DNA of 64,000 nucleotides, taken from NCBI RefSeq assembly GCF_024105635.1, contig NZ_WYDQ01000001.1, forward strand, positions 3,348,501 through 3,412,500, read 5' to 3'. Position numbers and translations under genes: made by a program. The notes under the pieces were generated by a model, which saw only the letters and a program-made list of their open reading frames with translations, was not told where the DNA came from and did no database searches. Every line of letters starts with the position of its first letter. The first letter of the stretch is position 1. Source of the stretch: Oceanicola sp. 502str15 (GTDB lineage: Bacteria > Pseudomonadota > Alphaproteobacteria > Rhodobacterales > Rhodobacteraceae). Below are positions 47,615 to 55,370 of this stretch, piece after piece.

Positions 47615-47666
47615 GCACGGGGCACCGCCGGACCTTGTGTTAACCCATAGGGATTAACCGCGAAAA

Positions 47667-47709
47667 GCACAGGGGCACATCCGGTACACAAGCGGTACAC
47701 ACCCTGTGC
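47667..47709. repeat. Inverted repeat enclosing two direct repeats upstream of pgsA
   Basis: GCACAGGG (47667-47674) and CCCTGTGC (47702-47709) are inverted arms. Between them are two copies of CGGTACACA (47682-47690, 47693-47701) spaced 11 bases apart. It lies 117 bases before the pgsA start in the gap after uvrC, and looks like a protein-binding or leader RNA element. Confidence 0.5.
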
Positions 47710-47825
47710 ATACGTCATCCGACATAGCGGACGTTAATCAATGCAGCGTGCGCTGGCCATTGCCGCCAAAGAGGCGCGGCGAACGGCTCTTCCAGACGCC
47801 ACGGCAACGCGATACACCGGTGGCG

Positions 47826-48443
47826 ATGGTCTGGACGCTGCCCAATATCCTCACGGTTCTGCGCCTGCTCGCCGCCCCCGGCGTGGCGGTGATGTTCCTC
47901 TATTTCTCCCGCCCCTGGGCCGACTGGTTTGCGCTGGTGCTCTTTGTCACGGCGGCGGTGACGGATTTTTTCGACGGCTGGCTGGCGCGGAAGTGGAAGC
48001 AGGAAACCAAGATCGGCGCGATGCTGGACCCGATTGCCGACAAGGCGATGGTGGTGATCGCGCTGCTGGTCATCACCGGGTTTTCCGGCATGAACCCGTG
48101 GATCCTGCTGCCGGCGACGCTGATCATGTTCCGCGAGGTCTTCGTCAGCGGCTTGCGGGAGTTTCTCGGTGACACCGCGGGCACGCTGAAGGTGACGAAC
48201 CTCGCCAAGTGGAAGACGACGGCGCAGATGACGGCCATTGCCATTCTCTTCCTCGGCACGGGGCTCGACTGGCTGACCCACCGTGGCGACAGCCCCGGCG
48301 GCCTTGCGCGCTTTCGCGATGGCCCGGCGGGCTGGGCGACGGTGGCGGGCATCTGGGTGCTCTGGATCGCGGGGGCGCTCACGCTCATCACGGGCTGGGA
48401 CTATTTCCGCAAGGCGCTGCCCTTCCTGAAGGGGCCGAAATGA
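47826..48443 (+). CDS. pgsA: CDP-diacylglycerol--glycerol-3-phosphate 3-phosphatidyltransferase
   Basis: This 205-residue membrane enzyme makes phosphatidylglycerol phosphate. The CDP-alcohol phosphotransferase motif is seen as FFDGWLARKWKQETKIGAML-DPIADK (about residues 47-73) with the spaced Asp residues of the active site. The N terminus WTLPNILTVLRLLAAPG is typical of PgsA. There are about five membrane helices. ATG 47826 fits this N terminus. Its stop overlaps the moaD start. Confidence 0.94.
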   Translation: MVWTLPNILTVLRLLAAPGVAVMFLYFSRPWADWFALVLFVTAAVTDFFDGWLARKWKQETKIGAMLDPIADKAMVVIALLVITGFSGMNPWILLPATLIMFREVFVSGLREFLGDTAGTLKVTNLAKWKTTAQMTAIAILFLGTGLDWLTHRGDSPGGLARFRDGPAGWATVAGIWVLWIAGALTLITGWDYFRKALPFLKGPK

Positions 48444-48691
48444 CGGTGGATGTGCTTTACTTTGCCTGGGTCCGCGAGCGGATCGGGCTGCCGCGCGAGG
48501 CGGTGGAGACCGAGGCCGCGACGGTGGCCGCGCTGGTTGACGAGTTGCGGGCGCGGGAGCCGCGCTATGCGGCGGCCTTCGAGGATGTGAGCGCGCTGCG
48601 GGTGGCGCTGGATCAGGAACTTGCCGATTTTGACGCGCCGCTTGCGGGCGTGCGCGAGGTGGCCTTCTTTCCGCCGATGACGGGGGGATGA
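48440..48691 (+). CDS. moaD: Molybdopterin synthase small subunit
   Basis: This 83-residue ubiquitin-like protein has the beta-grasp opening VDVLYFAWVRERIGL and the C-terminal Gly-Gly (FFPPMTGG) that is converted to thiocarboxylate to deliver sulfur to precursor Z. It overlaps pgsA upstream and moaE downstream by four bases each, and moaE encodes its partner. Length and ends match the family. Confidence 0.94.
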   Translation: MTVDVLYFAWVRERIGLPREAVETEAATVAALVDELRAREPRYAAAFEDVSALRVALDQELADFDAPLAGVREVAFFPPMTGG

Positions 48692-49134
48692 TGGCCGAGG
48701 TTCGGGTGCAGGCCGAGGGCTTTGACGCGGGCGCGGAGCTGAACCGGTTTTCGGCGGCGCAGGCCGGGGCCGGGGCGGTGGTGAGCTTTACCGGCGTGGT
48801 TCGCGACGTGGCGGGCGGGCTGGAGGCGATGGAGATCGAGCATTACCCGGGGATGACCGAGAAGGCGATTGCCGGGATCGTGCAGCAGGCCGAGGGGCGC
48901 TGGCCGCTCACCGGGGCGCTGGTGATTCATCGCCACGGGCGGCTCGAGCCGGGGGCGCAGATCATGATGGTGGCGACGGCCTCGGCGCATCGGGTGGCGG
49001 CCTTCGAGGCGGCGGAGTTCCTGATGGATTACCTCAAGAGCCGGGCGCCGTTCTGGAAGAAGGAAGTGACCCGGGACGGGGATGGCTGGGTTGAGGCCGT
49101 GGAGGCCGATGAGGATGCGCTGAAGCGCTGGTGA
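48688..49134 (+). CDS. moaE: Molybdopterin synthase catalytic subunit
   Basis: This 148-residue MoaE has VSFTGVVRDVAGG near residues 31-43, LEIEHYPGM-like MEIEHYPGM near 50, HRHGRLEPG near 88 and the catalytic Lys region YLKSRAPFWKKE near 115-126. It forms the heterotetramer with MoaD that converts precursor Z to molybdopterin. Together with moaD it ends the pgsA operon; the 48-bp repeat follows. Confidence 0.95.
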   Translation: MMAEVRVQAEGFDAGAELNRFSAAQAGAGAVVSFTGVVRDVAGGLEAMEIEHYPGMTEKAIAGIVQQAEGRWPLTGALVIHRHGRLEPGAQIMMVATASAHRVAAFEAAEFLMDYLKSRAPFWKKEVTRDGDGWVEAVEADEDALKRW

Positions 49135-49174
49135 GCGCGGGTTTCGGGCCGTGCTTCGTTGTGCGGGGCTTGGA

Positions 49175-49222
49175 GTGGGGGCCAGCCCCCACACCCCCGG
49201 AGATATTTGCAGCAAGAAAATG
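49175..49222. repeat. 48-bp intergenic repeat, copy 2
   Basis: This is identical to 39880-39927, including the GTGGGGGC/GCCCCCAC hairpin. Here it lies between the convergent ends of moaE and the DUF2268 gene, so it can act as a bidirectional terminator-like structure. That setting differs from copy 1, which sits inside an operon. Confidence 0.85.
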
Positions 49223-49234
49223 AACGGGGCGCGG

Positions 49235-49876
49235 TCAGACCAGCGGGCGGAAGTGCTCTGGCGGGTCGTGGGCGAGGGCGGCCGAGGTGGCGGTGGGGTG
49301 TTCGGCGAAGTAGCGGGCGACGAGCTGGGTGGCGGCGGCGTAGCCGAGCCATAGCGGGTAGACGCCGGTGCCGAAGAACCATTCGTTGTGGTCATAGCCG
49401 GGATCGGACCAGAGGGTGCGGATGGTTTCGCGGTGGCTTTGAAGCGCGTCCGGCACGGCGTTTTCCCAAGGCTCCAGCGGCGGGCCGAAGAGATCCTGCG
49501 CGAAGTGGCAGGCGAGGCCTTCGGAAACGAGGGTGGCGCCGAGGGTGGTGCCGTAGCCCGGCCCGTCCCACCGGGCGGCGTGGTGCAGCTCGTGGGCGAC
49601 CATGCGCTCGAAGCTCTCGTTGGTGTTTTGGGCGAGGGCCGGGTTTTGCGGATCGACCGTGAGGATCAGCGTGCCGGGGCCGGGGGCGAGGCCGACGTGG
49701 CCCTTCTCGGGAATGACCTGGGTGCCGGCGCGCAACACGATGTCGAGCGGGCCGAGGGGAAGGCGGGCGGCGGCGCGGGCGTGGGTGGTGTGGATGGCCT
49801 GGGTGAGCCAGGGGGCGAGGCCATCGAGGGCGCCGCGGGCGTTGCAGAGGTGCAGAGCGAGGGAGGCCGCGCTCAT
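49235..49876 (-). CDS. DUF2268 putative zinc metallopeptidase
   Basis: This 213-residue protein has an HExxH-type zinc site, MVAHELHHAARW, near residues 90-101, with a downstream SEGLACHFAQDLFG near 120 supplying the likely third ligand Glu. These match DUF2268, putative Zn-dependent proteases. There is no signal peptide. ATG 49876 overlaps the stop of the coiled-coil gene (ATGA). It is third in the OmpA/coiled-coil/peptidase unit. Substrate unknown. Confidence 0.82.
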   Translation of the reverse strand: MSAASLALHLCNARGALDGLAPWLTQAIHTTHARAAARLPLGPLDIVLRAGTQVIPEKGHVGLAPGPGTLILTVDPQNPALAQNTNESFERMVAHELHHAARWDGPGYGTTLGATLVSEGLACHFAQDLFGPPLEPWENAVPDALQSHRETIRTLWSDPGYDHNEWFFGTGVYPLWLGYAAATQLVARYFAEHPTATSAALAHDPPEHFRPLV

Positions 49877-50202
49877 CCGGCCTGCTGGTGGCGCTCGATG
49901 TAGCTGCGCAGCTCTTCGGCCTCGCGGCGGGCGTCGCGCAGGCCGTCCATGGCGGCCGAGAGTTCGGCTTCGGTCTGGGAGAGCTGGTTGGTCAGCTCGG
50001 CCTCGCGCTGCTGGAGGTAGGCGATGGCCTGGTCGCGGGTTTCTTCGGCTTCGTGGAGCGATTGGGCCATCTTGTCGAGTTCGCCTATCTCGGACTGGGT
50101 CACCCGGCTGAGGCGGTGGATGAGCCAGTTGGCGAACCATCCGAGCATGAAGGCGACAAAGAGGATGATTGCCGTGACGATGATGAACTCTGATCTACTC
50201 AC
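49873..50202 (-). CDS. Small membrane-anchored coiled-coil protein
   Basis: This 109-residue protein starts at GTG 50202, overlapping the end of the OmpA gene by eight bases. It has one hydrophobic helix (EFIIVTAIILFVAFMLGWFANWL, about residues 5-27), then about 75 residues of Glu/Gln/Arg-rich heptads (EIGELDKMAQSLHEAEETRD and onward) that should form a coiled coil. It is probably a single-pass membrane protein with a coiled-coil domain. No family recognised. The start is a judgement; the frame is open further upstream inside the OmpA gene. Confidence 0.72.
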   Translation of the reverse strand: MSRSEFIIVTAIILFVAFMLGWFANWLIHRLSRVTQSEIGELDKMAQSLHEAEETRDQAIAYLQQREAELTNQLSQTEAELSAAMDGLRDARREAEELRSYIERHQQAG

Positions 50203-52165
50203 CCGGGGTCTCCGCCTCGCCTTCTTCTTCTGCGCCGTCGGTGGCAGCCTCGGTGGCAACTGCGTCATCTGACGGGTTCTCACCTTCTGCCCCATCAGCC
50301 CCGGCAGCGCCAGCCTCTTCGGCACCCGCGGCAGAGACGAGCTTGAACTCGATGCGGCGGTTGGCCTCGCGGCCCTCTTCGGTTTCGTTGTCCGCGATCG
50401 GGATTGCCTCGCCGTAGCCGATGGAGGTGATCCGGCCGGTGAGCACGCGGCGGTCCATCAGGGCCTGAAGCACGGCGTCGGCGCGCTGCTGGGAGAGCTG
50501 CTGGTTCATCTGTTCGCGGCCTTGGCTGTCGGTGTGGCCGCCGATCTGGAAGGCGAAGTCGATTTCGGAGCACTTGCCCTTCAGCACCTCGGCGATGCGG
50601 TCCATCACGCCGACGGCGGGGCCGGTGATTTCGGTCGAGCCGGGTTCGAAGGTGATCTTCGTGGCCTGGTTGATGGCGACGATCTTGGCGAGGCACTGCT
50701 CGGGGGTGGGCAGGTCGGCCAGCGGGTCGAGCTCGGCCTGGTAGGTGACGGCGAGTTCGAAATGCGCGCCTTCGCCCAACTTTTCGGCGAGGTGGCGGGC
50801 GATCTCGGCCTTGGCATCGGGGTTGCCGGTGATGCCGCGCACCTCGATGTAGGCGGGCTGCACGACGACGGTGCCGTTGTTCAACTGTCCGAGGGCGGTG
50901 AGCCCGGCGAGCACGCGGATCGGCCAGCCATCGGGGAGGTCGGGATCGAGGCGGGTGGCGAGGTAGACCGCTTCGGAGCCGAAGCTGGCCTGGGCGAAGC
51001 TGCGCACCGCCTCGCGGACCTGCTCGTTGGTCACCCGGCCGCGCAGGGCCACGCGGCCCTCGGGGGAGCGGGTGGCGACGAATTCGGGCGGCCCCTGATC
51101 GGCCTCGCCGGTGCCATCGACGCTGACCTTCTCGGGGAGATTGGAGGCGAGCGAGAAGACCTCGGGGAGGTTGCTTTCGAGATCGCCGACGACGCGGTCG
51201 AAGTCATTCTGCGCGGTGCCGGCAAGCGCGATGAGGGAGATGTCGGCATCGGAGAAGGTGACGGCGCCGCCGCCCAGCTCGCCCACGGCGGCGATGGCCT
51301 GTTCGGCGGCGGTGGCCCAGTCGGGGGTGGGCACGCCGAGGCCGAGCACGCAATCGGCCTGGCCTTCGAGCCCGACGGAGCGGGCGGCGGAGAGGATGCG
51401 GCGGCGGGTTTCCTCGGTGTCGGCGGAGCAGGCATCGAAGCGGGCGGTGCCGTTCTCGTCGATCAGGAAGCGCAGGGTGAAGGGGGTGATGACGGGCCGG
51501 GGCGCGGTGATGTCGACCACGAGTTTGACCCCGTCGGGGGCCTCGCGGGCGAGCATGGTTTCGAGCCTGCGCTTCTCGGCGCCGGAGGAGGAGATGGCGG
51601 TGACGGCCACGCGGTTGGCGGCGATGGAGACCTTGGAGCGCGGCAGGGCCTTGAGCGCGTAGAGGCCGAACTTGACGGCGCGGTCCCAGCCTTCGGGCAG
51701 GGGGTAGTCGGCGGTTTCGAGCAGGTCGGTGATGGCCACGTCGCTGCCCACGGCGCCGGTGATGCGCTCGGCGAACTCGTCGCGGTCGACCTGCGCGGGG
51801 ATGAGGCCGATCATCGAGATTCCGTCGTCGTTGCGCAGGATCTCGATGGAGAACTTGGGGGCGGTGATGGGCTTGGCGGGCTCGACCTCGATCTGGTCGA
51901 TGACGCGGGTGGCATCGACCACGGCGCCGGTGGCGGAGAGCGCCCGGAAGCGGGCTGCCTCGGAGGGGGCGGTGCCGGCGAGGCGCACTTGCAGGCCGTC
52001 TGTCTGCACCGTGGCCCAGTCGTGTCCGCCTTCGATCAGCGCCGTCTTCACCGCGGAGTGAGACCCGCGTTCGATGAGCCCTGCGGCGGCGGTGGCGCTG
52101 AAGTAGCAGAGCACGGCGGCGACGATGAGCGCGGCGAGGGTGACGAACTTGGGGCTGAGGCGCAT
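50195..52165 (-). CDS. OmpA family protein with BON-like repeats
   Basis: This 656-residue envelope protein has an N-terminal membrane anchor/signal (KFVTLAALIVAAVLCYFSATAAA). BON-like alpha/beta repeats follow (for example HDWATVQTDGLQVRLAGTAP near 50, and others near 150-400). The C-terminal OmpA peptidoglycan-binding domain has GGHTDSQGREQMNQQLSQQRADAV (His/Asp and N...LS..RA motif split across it) near 565-590 and GYGEAIPIADNETEEGREANRRIEF. The tail is acidic. ATG 52165 has GGAG five bases upstream and is preferred to GTG 52171. It likely tethers an envelope complex to peptidoglycan. Confidence 0.88.
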   Translation of the reverse strand: MRLSPKFVTLAALIVAAVLCYFSATAAAGLIERGSHSAVKTALIEGGHDWATVQTDGLQVRLAGTAPSEAARFRALSATGAVVDATRVIDQIEVEPAKPITAPKFSIEILRNDDGISMIGLIPAQVDRDEFAERITGAVGSDVAITDLLETADYPLPEGWDRAVKFGLYALKALPRSKVSIAANRVAVTAISSSGAEKRRLETMLAREAPDGVKLVVDITAPRPVITPFTLRFLIDENGTARFDACSADTEETRRRILSAARSVGLEGQADCVLGLGVPTPDWATAAEQAIAAVGELGGGAVTFSDADISLIALAGTAQNDFDRVVGDLESNLPEVFSLASNLPEKVSVDGTGEADQGPPEFVATRSPEGRVALRGRVTNEQVREAVRSFAQASFGSEAVYLATRLDPDLPDGWPIRVLAGLTALGQLNNGTVVVQPAYIEVRGITGNPDAKAEIARHLAEKLGEGAHFELAVTYQAELDPLADLPTPEQCLAKIVAINQATKITFEPGSTEITGPAVGVMDRIAEVLKGKCSEIDFAFQIGGHTDSQGREQMNQQLSQQRADAVLQALMDRRVLTGRITSIGYGEAIPIADNETEEGREANRRIEFKLVSAAGAEEAGAAGADGAEGENPSDDAVATEAATDGAEEEGEAETPGE

Positions 52166-52237
52166 GAACACTCCGGCACGGCTGCGGGTTGATCCTTGCT
52201 TTAGAGCGCCCCGCCGCCGGGTGCAATCATGCTGCGA

Positions 52238-53200
52238 TCACAGAAGGATGACGGCGGCGAGAAACAGCACAGGGATGAGCCCGGCGTCGCGGTTGGAGCG
52301 GAACAGGCGCAGGCAGGTGGCGGGGTTTTCGATGTCGAGCTGACCGAGCTGCCAGGCGAGGTGCCAGCCCATGGCCCAGGCCCCGCCGGCTGCGAGGGCC
52401 AGTTGCAGGGGGGAGGCGGGCTCGATCAGGGCGGCGATCATGGCGACGGTCAGCAGGGTGATGGTGAGGGCGAGGAAGAGGCGGAGGATGGAGGGGGAGC
52501 TTTCGCCGAAGAGGCGGGCGGTGGATTTGACGCCGATGAGGGCGTCGTCCTCGATGTCCTGGTGGGCATAGATGGTGTCGTAGAACACCGTCCAGGCGAT
52601 GCCGGCGAGGTAGAGGAAGGCGGGCGCGAGGGAGAGCGCGTTGGTATGGGCGGCCCAGGCGAGGAGGGCGCCCCAGTTGAAGGCCAGCCCGAGGAAGATC
52701 TGCGGCCACCATGTGAAGCGCTTGGCGAAGGGGTAGATGCAGACGAGGCCGAGGGAGGCCACGCCGAGCCAGATGGCCATGGGCGGGAAGGTGAGCAGGA
52801 TGGCGAAGGCCACCAGCGCTTGGGCTGCCATCCATGCCGCCGCCTGCCGCACGGTGACCGCGCCCGAGGGGATGGGCCGCGAGCGGGTGCGGGCCACCGA
52901 GCCGTCGATATGGCGGTCGGTGATGTCGTTCCAGGTGCAGCCCGCGCCGCGCATCAGAACGGCGCCGATGCCGCAGCCGAGGATGATCCAGAGGTCGAAC
53001 CAGCGCCAGCCGGTCGAGGCTGCCGCCAGCAGCACGCCCCACCAGCAGGGCAGCAGAAGGAGCCATGTGCCGATGGGCCGGTCGGCGCGGGAGAGGCGGA
53101 GGTAGGGGCGGGTGGCGGGGGGCGCCCAGCGGTCGACCCAGTTGCCCGAGACGGCATCCGCGACTTGCCCGGCATCTGGCCTTTCGGTCTCGGCGTGCAT
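52238..53200 (-). CDS. ubiA: 4-hydroxybenzoate polyprenyltransferase
   Basis: This 320-residue membrane enzyme prenylates 4-hydroxybenzoate in ubiquinone synthesis. The first Asp-rich motif is AGCTWNDITDRHIDGSVARTRSRP near residues 95-118, and the second is YAHQDIEDDALIGVKSTARLFG near 220-240. About eight hydrophobic helices are present. The N terminus through RPYLRLSRADRPIGTWLLLLPCWW is the usual start of alphaproteobacterial UbiA. ATG 53200 is only 12 bases from the divergent rsmE start. Confidence 0.96.
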   Translation of the reverse strand: MHAETERPDAGQVADAVSGNWVDRWAPPATRPYLRLSRADRPIGTWLLLLPCWWGVLLAAASTGWRWFDLWIILGCGIGAVLMRGAGCTWNDITDRHIDGSVARTRSRPIPSGAVTVRQAAAWMAAQALVAFAILLTFPPMAIWLGVASLGLVCIYPFAKRFTWWPQIFLGLAFNWGALLAWAAHTNALSLAPAFLYLAGIAWTVFYDTIYAHQDIEDDALIGVKSTARLFGESSPSILRLFLALTITLLTVAMIAALIEPASPLQLALAAGGAWAMGWHLAWQLGQLDIENPATCLRLFRSNRDAGLIPVLFLAAVILL

Positions 53201-53212
53201 ATCTCTGGCCCC

Positions 53213-53932
53213 ATGAAAGCAAAAATCCGCCTCCATGTAGACCACCCGCTGGCCGCGGGGCAAACCGTTGGATTGTCGCGGGAGCAGGCGCATTACCTGT
53301 TTGCGGTGATGCGGCTGGGGGCGGGCGACCAGGTTTTGCTGTTCAACGGCGCGGCGGGCGAGTGGCGGACCGAGGTGCTTGTAGCCAACAAGCGCAACCC
53401 GGTTCTGGAGTGTCGCGAGCAGACCGGGCCGCAGGTGTCGCCGCCCGATCTGTGGCTGTGCTTCGCGCCGATCAAGAAGGCGCGGACGGATTTCATTGTG
53501 GAGAAGGCCACCGAGATGGGCGCGCGGCGGATCGTGCCGGTGCTCACCGAGTTCACCAATGCCGAGCGGGTCCGGGTGGACCGGCTTCAGGCCCATGCGG
53601 TGGAGGCGGCGGAGCAATGCGGCGGGACCTTTGTGCCCGAGGTCTGCGAGCCGGTGAAGCTCTCGGCGCTGCTCGAGAGCTGGCCGCAGGAGCGCAGGCT
53701 GATGTTCTGCAACGAGGCGCTGGTGGGTGAAGACCGGCGGCTTGGTGGCGAGGCCGGGCCTTGGGCGGTGCTGATCGGGCCGGAGGGCGGGTTTTCGCAA
53801 GGCGAGCGGGACCGGCTGGCGGCGATGGAGCAGGCCCATGCGGTGAGCCTCGGGCCGCGCATTCTGCGGGCAGACACGGCGGCGGTGGCGGCACTGACGC
53901 TGTGGCAGACCACCCATGGAGACTGGCAATGA
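53213..53932 (+). CDS. rsmE: 16S rRNA (uracil1498-N3)-methyltransferase
   Basis: This 239-residue SPOUT methyltransferase has REQAHYLFAVMRLGAGD near residues 22-38 (PUA-like N domain), KKARTDFIVEKATEMGARRIVPV near 88-110 and the knotted SAM site VLIGPEGGFSQGE near 185 followed by LGPRILRADTA. Its length is standard. It heads a run with the GNAT gene and a small membrane gene, joined by ATGA overlaps. It is divergent from ubiA with almost no space for a promoter. Confidence 0.96.
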   Translation: MKAKIRLHVDHPLAAGQTVGLSREQAHYLFAVMRLGAGDQVLLFNGAAGEWRTEVLVANKRNPVLECREQTGPQVSPPDLWLCFAPIKKARTDFIVEKATEMGARRIVPVLTEFTNAERVRVDRLQAHAVEAAEQCGGTFVPEVCEPVKLSALLESWPQERRLMFCNEALVGEDRRLGGEAGPWAVLIGPEGGFSQGERDRLAAMEQAHAVSLGPRILRADTAAVAALTLWQTTHGDWQ

Positions 53933-54789
53933 TCCGGCAGGCGCAGCCCGGCGAGGAGGCGCGGATGGAGGCGTTTCTGGCGCAGCATCCGAACAGCTCG
54001 ATGTTTCTGCGCGGCAATCTGGAGACCCATGGCCTTGTGCCGGGCGACCATCCGCATTCCAGCACCTTCTGGATGGCGGAGACCGAAAGGGGCGAGATCC
54101 GTGCGGTGGTGGGCTGCAACAATGACGGGTTTCTGATGGCGCAGGTGCCCGAGCCGCTGCCGGGGCTGTGGCCCGCGGTGGCCGGGGCGCTGGCGGGGCG
54201 GCGGATTGCCGGGATGACAGGCGAGGACGGGCAGGTGCAGGCGGCGATGGAGGGGCTCGGGCTGGCGGATGCGGGATTTACGCTGAACCATGCCGAACCG
54301 CTCTATCGGCTGGACCTGGCGCGGCTCACCGACCCGGAGGCCGAGATCCGGCCTTCCCGCCCGGAGGACGAGGACATGCTGCGGCGCTGGTTTGCCGAGC
54401 ATTTTCTCGACACGCAATTTTCGCGCAGCAAGAACCAGGCCGTGGCGGATGCCCGGCGGCGGGCGGCGCGGGTGGTGACGGAGGACAACCTGCGGCTTCT
54501 GGTGGAAGATGGCGCGCCGGTCGGCATGGCCGGGGTCAACGCCCGTGCCGGCGACATGGTGCAGCTTGGCTCGGTGCATGTGCCGCGCGATCTGCGTCGC
54601 GTCGGGCGGGGCCGGAGGGTGACGGCGGCGTTGCTGGCGGAGGAGCGGGCGCGGGGCGTGGCGACGGCGGTGCTGTTTGCCAACAACCCGGAGGCGGCGC
54701 GGGTTTACGAGGCGATCGGCTTCGAGCGGGTGGGCAGTTACCGGATTGCGCTGCTCGAGAGGCCCCAGCCCGTGCGGGTGATGGCATGA
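53929..54789 (+). CDS. GNAT family acetyltransferase
   Basis: This 286-residue protein has a divergent N-terminal half and a C-terminal GNAT domain with LGSVHVPRDLRRVGRGRRVTAALLAEERARG near 212-240 (acetyl-CoA loop R-x-x-G-x-G-like RRVGRG) and ANNPEAARVYEAIGFERVGSY near 250-270. It acetylates an amine of unknown identity. ATG 53929 overlaps the rsmE stop, and its own stop overlaps the next gene's start. Confidence 0.88.
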   Translation: MIRQAQPGEEARMEAFLAQHPNSSMFLRGNLETHGLVPGDHPHSSTFWMAETERGEIRAVVGCNNDGFLMAQVPEPLPGLWPAVAGALAGRRIAGMTGEDGQVQAAMEGLGLADAGFTLNHAEPLYRLDLARLTDPEAEIRPSRPEDEDMLRRWFAEHFLDTQFSRSKNQAVADARRRAARVVTEDNLRLLVEDGAPVGMAGVNARAGDMVQLGSVHVPRDLRRVGRGRRVTAALLAEERARGVATAVLFANNPEAARVYEAIGFERVGSYRIALLERPQPVRVMA

Positions 54790-55310
54790 GCCTGATCCGC
54801 CCCGAGGCGCGGGCACATCTGCACCGCTGGCGCGAATGCATTGCCGCCGGGTTCGTTGTTGCGGTGGGCGTCTGGCTGGGGCTTCAGGGTTCGGGGCTGG
54901 TCTGGTGGCTGGCGGTGGCGATGATCTCGTTCGGGCTGTTCGGCTTTTATGCCGGGCTGCAACGTGCCCGCATTCGCCCGCGCAGTGGCGGGCGCGGGGT
55001 GATCGAGCTGGACGAGGGCGCGCTGCGCTACCTCACCGGCGAGGGCGGCATGGTGGTGTCGCTTCCGGAGGTGATGCGGATCGAGATAGAGACCACCGGC
55101 GACGGGCCGATGGAGGATGATCTGTTCTGGCTCTGGGTCACGCCGGAGGGCACGGCGCGCATTCCTGCCTCGGCGGCAGGGTCGGAGAAGATGGTGGATG
55201 CGCTTGCCGGTTTTGCCGGTGCCCGTTACGAGCAGGTCATCGCGGCCTCGGGAAGCACCGAACCGCGGCTCTTTATCGTGTGGCAGAAGGATAGACTTCT
55301 GGTGCATTGA
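54786..55310 (+). CDS. Hypothetical membrane protein
   Basis: This 174-residue protein has two hydrophobic helices (CIAAGFVVAVGVWLGLQGSG near 19-38 and WWLAVAMISFGLFGFYAGLQ near 41-60) followed by a cytosolic part of about 110 residues (GVIELDEGALRYLTGEGGMVVSLPEVMRIEIE, then a W-rich stretch DDLFWLWVTPEGTARIP). The pattern resembles small PH-like-domain membrane proteins, but no family is certain. It is coupled to the GNAT gene by ATGA and precedes gshA by 60 bases. Confidence 0.85.
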   Translation: MSLIRPEARAHLHRWRECIAAGFVVAVGVWLGLQGSGLVWWLAVAMISFGLFGFYAGLQRARIRPRSGGRGVIELDEGALRYLTGEGGMVVSLPEVMRIEIETTGDGPMEDDLFWLWVTPEGTARIPASAAGSEKMVDALAGFAGARYEQVIAASGSTEPRLFIVWQKDRLLVH

Positions 55311-55370
55311 CTTCATAACCAATGCCGCCAAGTCTGATTGTTCAGTCGGCAAGAACCCCGGAGCCAGAAT

